A program made the translations under genes and the position numbers. 5,243 nucleotides of DNA. It comes from Vulcanimicrobiota bacterium (GTDB lineage: Bacteria; Eremiobacterota; Eremiobacteria; Baltobacterales; Baltobacteraceae). Shown piece after piece: positions 1-5,243 of the stretch. Within the stretch, counting starts at the first letter, position 1, and the number at the start of each line of letters is the position of its first letter. Below the pieces are notes generated by a model, which was not told where the DNA came from, made no database searches, and saw nothing but the letters and a program-made list of their open reading frames with translations. The stretch spans positions 1 to 5,243 of the forward strand of contig JASHZC010000152.1 in the NCBI GenBank assembly GCA_030042755.1, in the 5' to 3' direction.

Positions 1-12
1 GAAGAACACGAC

Positions 13-38
13 TAGGGAAGCTGTCCAGAGCTTCCCTA
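13..38 (+). repeat. Perfect 10-bp inverted repeat (hairpin) in the leader of the binding-protein operon
   Basis: The arms TAGGGAAGCT (13-22) and AGCTTCCCTA (29-38) are exact reverse complements around a 6-base loop, GTCCAG. The repeat ends four bases before the Shine-Dalgarno sequence of the first binding-protein gene. No T run follows on either strand (AAAACGG on plus, GTCGTG on minus), so it is not a standard intrinsic terminator. It could be an intercistronic mRNA-stabilising hairpin, a translation-modulating structure or a dyad operator. The sequence alone does not decide between these. The inverted repeat is certain; its function is inference. Confidence 0.75.
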
Positions 39-42
39 AAAC

Positions 43-48
43 GGAGGG
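43..48 (+). promoter_or_regulatory. Strong Shine-Dalgarno site that fixes the TTG start at 55
   Basis: GGAGGG at 43-48 is close to the ideal anti-16S complement and leaves a spacing of 6-7 bases to TTG at 55-57. An in-frame TAA at 37-39 excludes any start further upstream. No ATG or GTG lies at a suitable distance in this frame, so the rare TTG initiation codon is well supported. Confidence 0.85.
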
Positions 49-54
49 AAGAAG

Positions 55-1716
55 TTGCGAACATGGGCTCGCGCTGCATTAGCACTCGCGCTGATAACGT
101 CATGTGTTTCGGCCTGCACGAAAGTTGGCCCGTCGAGGGTTGATGGGCAGCACGCGTGGACCCGGCCCGGGGTGCTGCGCATCGGCGAAGCCTACGAACC
201 CAAGTCGCTCAACTCCGTTCTCGACGGCAGTGCGGTCACCGGCGATCTTTCGATGTTCATCTTTTCCTACGCGGTCCGCTACGACGAGCACGGTAATCCG
301 GTCCCCGATGCTCTCACCGAGATTCCCACCGTTGCAAACGGCGACGTGAGCAAAGATGGTAAAACGCTCGTCTACAAGTTGCGTCACAACATCACGTGGC
401 AAGATGGCAAACCCCTCACCTGCGCAGACTTGAAGTTCACGTGGCGCTACGTCATGGATCCAAAGACGAACGTCGCCGTTACCGATGGGTACCGCGACAT
501 CGGCTCGATCGACTGTGCCACGCCCTACACGACCATCATCCACATGAAACGGCTCTACGCCCCGTTCTTGGAGCAACTATGGGGCGTCAACAGCAATGCG
601 CCGATCTTGCCCGAGCATATATTGGCGCCGTACCTTGCCGCCGGGACACAGAATACGGCCCCGTACAACTCGATGCCGATCGGTAGCGGTCCGTTTCGCG
701 TGATTCAGTGGGAACGCGGAACCGTGGTGCGCATGAGCGCATACCCCAACTATTTCATGGGAAAGCCGAAGCTGAACGAGATCGATTTCTATTCGGAACC
801 CGATGAGAACACGCTCGAGACTCAGATCGAGACGCACGCGATCGACCTGCTCGCTCGCGGCACGGCAATCAACTGGCCACGTTACCAGGCGCTAGCGGAG
901 CGTCCCGACTCGGGCCTCACGGCGATTACGGTCGATTCGTTCGTCTTCGACCACATAGACTTCAATCTGCATAACCCGATTCTCGCCGATCGCCAAGTGC
1001 GTCGCGCGCTTGCCTATGCGACCGACCGGCCGGAGATCATCGCAAAGATCATGCACGATCAAGACACGCCGTCGGATTCTCCGGAGCATCCGACGCTGAC
1101 GTGGGGTTACACGACCAACACGGTTCACTACGCGTACGATCCCGCAAAGGCTCGGCAGATTCTCGATGCCGACGGATGGAAGGTCGGTCCCGAAGGCGTA
1201 CGTGTCAAGGACGGTCAGCGGTTGGAGATTCTCTTGAGCACGCAAACTGAATCAACGATCGGGAAAGCATTGCAAGCGTTGCTCCAACGCGAGTGGCATG
1301 ACGTCGGCGTGCAGGCCGACGTCAAGAATTTTCCGACTTCCGAGATGTTCGCAAACGGAACCGAGGCTATTCTCGAGGGCGGTCATTACGATGCTGCGAC
1401 GTTCGCCTGGAGCGGCGCCTCCGATCCCGACCTCGATCCGCTCTATTCGTCCGACAATCTCGCTCCTCGCGGACAGAACAGTCTCTTCTGGGTCAATCCT
1501 GTCGCTACCGAGGCCCTATCCAACGCGCTGCAAACGATCGATCAGAGAAAGCGTAAGGCCGACTACGTTGTCTTTCAACAGCAACTCGCGCTCGACGTGC
1601 CGACGATCGTCATTGGATTTCGCAAGATGCCGTACATCTACAACGACGACATACAAGGTTTTCGCCCGTCACCGGTGATCTCACCATTCTGGAATCCATG
1701 GGAGTATTCGATATGA
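55..1716 (+). CDS. ABC transporter substrate-binding lipoprotein, SBP family 5 (peptide/nickel type), first of a tandem pair
   Basis: This 553-residue protein should capture a peptide or similar small ligand outside the cytoplasmic membrane and deliver it to an ABC permease. A basic, hydrophobic signal ends in the lipobox VSAC, with Cys21 as the lipidated residue. Family 5 (SBP_bac_5) landmarks follow in the usual order: the early-domain signature at about 99-130 with W115-Q-D-G118, the PIGSGPF turn at 208-214, HIDFN at 300-304, and the DGWKVGPEGVR segment at 373-383. The length is normal for OppA/DppA-type proteins and I see no frameshift. Translation starts at TTG behind a strong ribosome-binding site. 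The mature part has only two cysteines besides Cys21, namely C123 and C154. The stop overlaps the start of the next, paralogous gene as ATGA, which implies co-translation. The ligand cannot be read from the sequence; peptides, nickel complexes, opines or sugars are all possible within the family. Confidence 0.93.
   Translation: MRTWARAALALALITSCVSACTKVGPSRVDGQHAWTRPGVLRIGEAYEPKSLNSVLDGSAVTGDLSMFIFSYAVRYDEHGNPVPDALTEIPTVANGDVSKDGKTLVYKLRHNITWQDGKPLTCADLKFTWRYVMDPKTNVAVTDGYRDIGSIDCATPYTTIIHMKRLYAPFLEQLWGVNSNAPILPEHILAPYLAAGTQNTAPYNSMPIGSGPFRVIQWERGTVVRMSAYPNYFMGKPKLNEIDFYSEPDENTLETQIETHAIDLLARGTAINWPRYQALAERPDSGLTAITVDSFVFDHIDFNLHNPILADRQVRRALAYATDRPEIIAKIMHDQDTPSDSPEHPTLTWGYTTNTVHYAYDPAKARQILDADGWKVGPEGVRVKDGQRLEILLSTQTESTIGKALQALLQREWHDVGVQADVKNFPTSEMFANGTEAILEGGHYDAATFAWSGASDPDLDPLYSSDNLAPRGQNSLFWVNPVATEALSNALQTIDQRKRKADYVVFQQQLALDVPTIVIGFRKMPYIYNDDIQGFRPSPVISPFWNPWEYSI
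1700..1704 (+). promoter_or_regulatory. Shine-Dalgarno site inside the first gene, favouring ATG 1713 as the second gene's start
   Basis: GGGAG at 1700-1704 lies 8 bases before ATG 1713-1715. That start gives a compact lipoprotein signal beginning MRRSL and an ATGA stop/start overlap. The alternative ATG at 1698 would only add MGVFD. It has nothing better than GGAA (1691-1694) in front of it, at a spacing of three bases, so 1713 is preferred. Confidence 0.7.
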
Positions 1717-3344
1717 GACGCTCGCTGATTCTAGCACTGTCGCTCGTTGCAGCGCTCTGCGCGTGTTCGAAGGTCTCGCAAACGGGACAGGGCGGCCGTG
1801 TGAATGCGTGGACGATCCCGCACGTTCTGCGGTACACGACCGCAGAGGACGTCAATACGCTCAACCCGATGCTCGGCCAACAGGCCACGCTCGGGCTGAT
1901 GTCGTCGCTGACCGCAGCATGGCTGGTAAAGTGGGACGAACACAATCTGCCCTATCCGGAGCTGGCGACGCAAGTTCCAACGCAAGCGAACGGCGGCGTA
2001 AGCCGGGACGGGCTGGCGATCACGTATCATCTTCGTAAGGGATTGCGGTGGTCGGATGGGGCGCCGCTCAACGCCGACGACGTCGTGTGGACGTACCACG
2101 CGATCATGAATCCCGCGAACAACGTCGTGAGCCGCACCGGCTGGGATCGCATCGTCAAGGTCGACGAACCGGATAAATACACGGTCGTGTTTCACTTGAG
2201 CAAGCCGTACTCGCCGTTCATCGTGACGTTTTTCTCGAGCGCCGGCGCTAACCCGTCGATTCTTCCCAAACATCTGCTCGCCCAATACCCGAACATCAAC
2301 CACGTGGCGTTCAACGCCCTGCCGATCGGCGCGGGACCGTTTAAGTACAAGCAGTGGGATCGGTCGGTGCGCGTGGTCATGGTGCCCAACCCTTATTATT
2401 TCCGCGGTCAACCTAAGCTGAAAGAAGTTAATTTCGAAATCATTCCCGACCGCGACACGATCTTTACGAGATTGAAGGCACACGAGCTCGATCTTTGGGA
2501 CCACGTCGGAGGCGCGTACTTCAGCCGCTTAGACGAGCTGACCGGTTACGTTGGGATCAATCCTCCCGGATACATGTGGGGACACCTCGACTTCAACGTA
2601 ACGCGCCCGGCGGTTTCAGATCCGGTCGTGCGCCAGGCTCTCGAACTCGCGCTCGATCGCAAAGAGCTCATCGACAAGATCGAGCACGGCGATGCGATCC
2701 AGCAAGAGGGCGTTGCCGATATTCGCTCACCTTATTTCGATCCGAACATACGGCTCGTACCGTTTGATATCGATCGCGCGAACGCACTGCTCGATGCCAA
2801 CGGATGGAAGCGCGGCCCCGACGGCGTTCGCGAAAAAGATGGCGTGAAACTCAATTTGGTCTTTGCTAGTTCGACCGGATCGCAGGACGTCGACAACCAG
2901 ATCGAACTGATGCGCAGCAACTGGAAGAAGATTGGGGTGGCGCTCGACGTGCGGCGCTATCCGGCTGCGATGTTGTTTGCGGCGTATCAGGACGGAGGCA
3001 TCATATATCGCGGCAACTGGGACATGGTGTTGTTCGACTGGGTCGACGATCCGATTGGCGATTTTTCATTCGTCTACGCGTGCGATCAAATTCCGCCAAA
3101 CGGTCAGAACGATCTGCACTGGTGCGATCCGAAAGCCGATGCCGCGATGCGCGCTCTTTACGCGCACTACAATCAGACGCAGCGCAATGCCGACGACCGA
3201 GTTCTCTTCGCGCAGCTGGCAACGGACCGTCCCCAGATTACGCTGTTCGGCGTTCGCGAGGGGTACATTTTCAACAAGGACCTAAGGAACTTCCGGCCCA
3301 ACGGCGTCACGCCGTTCGACAACTTTATGGACGTCGATATCTAA
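1713..3344 (+). CDS. ABC transporter substrate-binding lipoprotein, SBP family 5 (peptide/nickel type), second of a tandem pair
   Basis: This 543-residue paralogue of the preceding gene also belongs to SBP_bac_5. The signal beginning MRRSL ends in the lipobox LCAC, with Cys18 as the lipid anchor. Matching landmarks are W113-S-D-G116 with LNADDV after it, PIGAGPF at 204-210, HLDFN at 291-295 and NGWKRGPDGVR at 363-373. After the anchor cysteine both proteins share a C-[ST]-K-V start, and about ten residues later AWTxPxVLR, so they arose by duplication. Identity is only partial, so they have diverged and may bind different ligands. The mature protein has exactly two further cysteines, C457 and C471, in the C-terminal part and not where the first protein has its pair. 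The start chosen is ATG 1713; an upstream ATG at 1698 would add five residues. The 3' end overlaps the convergent membrane-protein gene by 63 bases. No permease or ATPase gene follows. Confidence 0.93.
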   Translation: MRRSLILALSLVAALCACSKVSQTGQGGRVNAWTIPHVLRYTTAEDVNTLNPMLGQQATLGLMSSLTAAWLVKWDEHNLPYPELATQVPTQANGGVSRDGLAITYHLRKGLRWSDGAPLNADDVVWTYHAIMNPANNVVSRTGWDRIVKVDEPDKYTVVFHLSKPYSPFIVTFFSSAGANPSILPKHLLAQYPNINHVAFNALPIGAGPFKYKQWDRSVRVVMVPNPYYFRGQPKLKEVNFEIIPDRDTIFTRLKAHELDLWDHVGGAYFSRLDELTGYVGINPPGYMWGHLDFNVTRPAVSDPVVRQALELALDRKELIDKIEHGDAIQQEGVADIRSPYFDPNIRLVPFDIDRANALLDANGWKRGPDGVREKDGVKLNLVFASSTGSQDVDNQIELMRSNWKKIGVALDVRRYPAAMLFAAYQDGGIIYRGNWDMVLFDWVDDPIGDFSFVYACDQIPPNGQNDLHWCDPKADAAMRALYAHYNQTQRNADDRVLFAQLATDRPQITLFGVREGYIFNKDLRNFRPNGVTPFDNFMDVDI

Positions 3345-4700
3345 GGTTCGGGCGAACAAGAAAAGGAAGAGTGCGCAGCCGCCGAGCGCGATCGTTCGGA
3401 GCGCAGCGCTAGCCGCATGTGGCACGAGGAGCCCTGCGCTCGCGATTTCCGCGTGCCATGCTTGCGCGGCGGTTGCGTTGGCTTGTAACGTAAATCCGTG
3501 CATCGCGTCCGGCCAAACCGGTACGGGGTTGTTTGCGGCAAGCCACGCGCCGCCGGCGAGCAAGGTGACGGCGGTGCAGACGCCGATCGCGGCGCGCGAC
3601 GCGAGCTGCGGCGCGACCGCAAGCGACGCTGCAATGAGCGCGCAGCCGAGTACGATGTCCTGTGGAATCGCTGCGGAGGACTGGGCGATGTCGAGCCAAT
3701 TCGCGCCCGCAGCTACGATTGCCGGCAACGCAGCAGCGCGCAGCGCCGCTGGGGCTACGCGCAGCGCTACGATTGCTGGTACGAAGAGCGCCGCGAGATC
3801 CTGTCCGTGAAAGAACCCGCATACGAACGGCAGCGAGCACGATAACGCGGCAAAGCCGATTCGTTCGTCGCGCGAGCGCCACGCGGTCGAGACCGCAAAG
3901 AACGCAACGATGCAGGCTAATGCAGCGGCGATCGCGGCGGCGAGGTTCGGCGGCGCCCCAAATCCGAGAGCGACGGAGGCCGGCGTGAACTGCAGCAGCG
4001 AGCCTCGTTCGGCCCACTGGTGTGCGAGCAGCGCGCGCACGTAGGCAATCGGCCAGAGCGGTCCGGAGGCCATCGTGCCGCATACATAGAGCGCCGCCGC
4101 TGCGATGACGATGGCTGCTATGCCGTTGCGGCGACGCAGCGCCGCCAGCGTGCCAAGCGCAACGTTCGGCTGAAGCGCGAACGCGGCGAATGCGCCGGCC
4201 GCGAACGAAAGCACGCGGCGCGTGCAGATGCACAGCGCTGCTGCCGCAGAGGCGACCAGTGCGGTCTGCCCGAGCGCGAGCGCGCTGGTTACCGGTGCGA
4301 ATGCCAACGCAACGAGCGCAATGCACGCGTAATCGAACGGCGTGCGTGCGTCGCCGAGCGCTGCTGCAGCGTACACGAGTGCGCCGAGCGCCACGATCAG
4401 TAATGCTTGCCACACTACCATTGCACCGCTCGCGGGAAGGCGCGCGAGGAGCGCCCACCACGGCAACGCGGCCGGAGTGCCGGCGAACGGCAGCATTGCA
4501 CCTGCCGGCAAAAGTGGTTCGTGCGAAGCGATCGCCGTTGAATACGGATCCTTGCCGTCAAGCCACGTTGCACCCGCGGCCTCGTAGGCTTGAAAATCGC
4601 GCAGCGCTCCTCCAGTGGTGCCGTGCGGCCGCAGCACGGTAAACGCGAGTGCGATCAACACTGCAGCCAAGGCCGCGCATGCCGCGCGCGATGCGCTCAC
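3282..4700 (-). CDS. Polytopic membrane protein resembling GT87/DUF2029 glycosyltransferases
   Basis: This 472-residue, very Ala/Leu-rich protein has roughly ten hydrophobic segments, starting with residues 9-23. The layout resembles the GT87/DUF2029 family, which includes membrane mannosyltransferases that use polyprenyl-phosphate sugars. There is a short N-terminal tail, one membrane span, then an outer loop with D35 and a G-K-D-P-Y motif (49-53). A TPAALPWWALLARLP stretch (75-89), GQ at 144-145, QPN at 177-179 and an H298-G-Q-D301 motif follow. These match the family pattern by eye, but the family is divergent, so the specific reaction and acceptor are unknown. Translation starts at GTG, overlapping the stop of the upstream gene as GTGA with no good ribosome-binding site of its own, which suggests translational coupling. 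The last 20 or so residues are charged and are read antisense to the second binding-protein gene. Other reading frames here encode Arg-rich sequence without plausible structure. Confidence 0.75.
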   Translation of the reverse strand: MSASRAACAALAAVLIALAFTVLRPHGTTGGALRDFQAYEAAGATWLDGKDPYSTAIASHEPLLPAGAMLPFAGTPAALPWWALLARLPASGAMVVWQALLIVALGALVYAAAALGDARTPFDYACIALVALAFAPVTSALALGQTALVASAAAALCICTRRVLSFAAGAFAAFALQPNVALGTLAALRRRNGIAAIVIAAAALYVCGTMASGPLWPIAYVRALLAHQWAERGSLLQFTPASVALGFGAPPNLAAAIAAALACIVAFFAVSTAWRSRDERIGFAALSCSLPFVCGFFHGQDLAALFVPAIVALRVAPAALRAAALPAIVAAGANWLDIAQSSAAIPQDIVLGCALIAASLAVAPQLASRAAIGVCTAVTLLAGGAWLAANNPVPVWPDAMHGFTLQANATAAQAWHAEIASAGLLVPHAASAALRTIALGGCALFLFLFARTLDIDVHKVVERRDAVGPEVP

Positions 4701-5243
4701 TTCTCGAACGTGTAGATCGCGAGGCGCTCGATGATTCCGTCGTTTCCCATCGCGTACGCAGCCCCACCAGGATAGCGCGCTTCGAATAGGTCGCTATACG
4801 CGCCGAGCTCGACCGGCATTCCTTCCATGCGACCGAAGTGCTCGGGCAACGATGTTACGGGCATGCCGACTTCGATCTCGCCAGGCACGAAACGGAAGTG
4901 CGCGTCCTGCGGGTGGAGCCGTGGCGCGCGCGCGACCTTCGGAACGTACAGCTCGGCCGCTGCGAGGCGATTCTTGGTGTAAAACAAGCTCAACAATAAG
5001 CGCGGTGCGTTCGCACCGCGCACGCCGTACGTGTGCCACCCGCGCGCCGGATAGCTGAAGCCGATGCCCAAGCAGCGTTCGACTTCGGCGCGCATCGTCG
5101 TGTTTACGCCGAGTGCAAAGGCTTCACTGAAAAGCACCACCGGTTTGTCGCAGGGCGGCGGCGGAACCGGCGATGGACGCGAGCGCTCGACGATGCTCGC
5201 CAGAATTTCAACGGCGCGCAGCATGGCGAAGTCCGGCGCGTTC
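4697..5243 (-). CDS. Unrecognised protein with two BamE/SmpA-like halves, possibly incomplete at its 5' end
   Basis: I do not recognise a named family. The first ATG in the window (5224-5222) gives 175 residues, but no Shine-Dalgarno sequence precedes it and the frame stays open to the window edge (N-A-P-D-F-A before the Met). The true start and any signal peptide may therefore lie outside. The visible part has an amphipathic N-terminal stretch, a proline-rich linker at 17-28 (PSPVPPPPCDKP), and two similar halves. Half one (about 38-95) runs G39-V-N-T-T, then E47-V and L52-G, a Y66-containing segment, and a strand ending E91-L-Y. Half two (about 119-172) runs G120-M-P-V-T, F130-G, an E148-A-R-Y segment, and a strand E166-R-L-A-I-Y. 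A G-[MV]-x-x-T...[LF]-G opening followed by Tyr-rich strands recalls BamE/SmpA/BLIP-type repeats, which are often envelope proteins. Its stop overlaps the start of the GT87-like gene (GTGA), so both probably serve one envelope-related process. Confidence 0.7.
   Translation of the reverse strand, partial: NAPDFAMLRAVEILASIVERSRPSPVPPPPCDKPVVLFSEAFALGVNTTMRAEVERCLGIGFSYPARGWHTYGVRGANAPRLLLSLFYTKNRLAAAELYVPKVARAPRLHPQDAHFRFVPGEIEVGMPVTSLPEHFGRMEGMPVELGAYSDLFEARYPGGAAYAMGNDGIIERLAIYTFEK
5000..5021 (-). repeat. Perfect 10-bp GC-rich inverted repeat inside a coding sequence, followed by a T-rich stretch
   Basis: The plus-strand arms GCGCGGTGCG (5000-5009) and CGCACCGCGC (5012-5021) are exact complements separated by TT. 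Read on the minus (coding) strand, the hairpin is followed by TTATTGTTGAGCTTGTTTT (4999-4981), in which six of the first eight bases are T. This has the outline of an intrinsic terminator, yet it lies at codons 69-81 of the unrecognised gene. The repeat is certain; a role in transcription is inference. Confidence 0.6.

Noticed and set aside
1..15. Possible tail of an upstream gene ending E-E-H-D and TAG at 13-15
   Set aside because: Four codons before a stop cannot be told from chance. If real, the leader hairpin would begin right at the stop of an upstream gene in the same operon. The sequence upstream of the window would settle it.
13..38. Leader hairpin as a rho-independent terminator
   Set aside because: The base after the stem on the plus strand begins AAAACGG and the minus-strand flank is GTCGTG, so neither side has a T tract.
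1731..2504. 257-residue open frame antisense to the second binding-protein gene
   Set aside because: Composition is dominated by Arg, Val and Asp/His without domain features. The sense strand encodes a well-supported family 5 protein with intact motifs over the same span.
3345..3358. Short inverted repeat GTTCG/CGAAC just after the stop at 3344 as a terminator
   Set aside because: The stem is at most five base pairs around GG, leaving a realistic stem of four, and it is followed by AAGAAAAGG, not T residues. It also lies within the minus-strand coding sequence.
3712..3779. Near-identical 14-base direct repeats GCTACGATTGC[CT]GG at 3712-3725 and 3766-3779
   Set aside because: They are 54 bases (18 codons) apart and both encode P-A-I-V-A in the Ala-rich membrane protein. 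A low-complexity coding bias explains them without a mobile or regulatory element.
3409..4461. 350-residue minus-strand open frame inside the membrane-protein gene
   Set aside because: It is extremely Arg/Ala-rich with no hydrophobic segments or recognisable motif, as expected for an out-of-frame reading of G+C-rich DNA. The overlapping 472-residue frame has membrane spans and family motifs.

Overview
The window holds four protein-coding genes in two convergent pairs and almost no non-coding DNA. G+C is moderately high: one 60-base line of the first gene (721-780) counts 55% by hand, and one line of the minus-strand membrane gene (4141-4200) counts 73%. The lipoprotein signals, the tandem extracytoplasmic solute-binding proteins and the GT87-type membrane protein point to a bacterium. 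The style of the paired binding proteins recalls uncultured lineages such as Candidatus Eremiobacterota (WPS-2). That placement is a recollection-based inference with low confidence, because no marker gene is present.

Plus strand, 1-3344: a 54-base leader carries a perfect 10-bp inverted repeat (13-38) and a strong Shine-Dalgarno sequence. Two full-length, paralogous family 5 (oligopeptide/dipeptide/nickel type) substrate-binding lipoproteins follow. The first starts at TTG 55. The second most likely starts at ATG 1713, overlapping the first gene's stop codon as ATGA. Both proteins carry a lipobox, so they should be anchored on the outer face of a membrane and pass ligands to an ABC permease. 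No permease or ATPase gene follows them here.

Minus strand, 5243-3282: an unrecognised protein of at least 175 residues, with two similar halves that recall the BamE/SmpA fold, overlaps by GTGA with a 472-residue polytopic membrane protein. The latter resembles the GT87/DUF2029 family of polyprenyl-phosphate-sugar-dependent mannosyltransferases. The two are probably co-translated. The 3' end of the membrane gene runs 63 bases into the 3' end of the second binding-protein gene, so the operons meet tail to tail with no intergenic space and no visible intrinsic terminator.

The main points for a second look are the leader hairpin, the coupled binding-protein pair without a transporter, the single cysteine pair in each mature binding protein at different places, the convergent overlap, the duplicated architecture of the unknown protein, and a terminator-like hairpin with a T-rich tail inside its coding sequence. 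I do not see a clearly new biological system; the window looks like accessory transport and cell-envelope genes.
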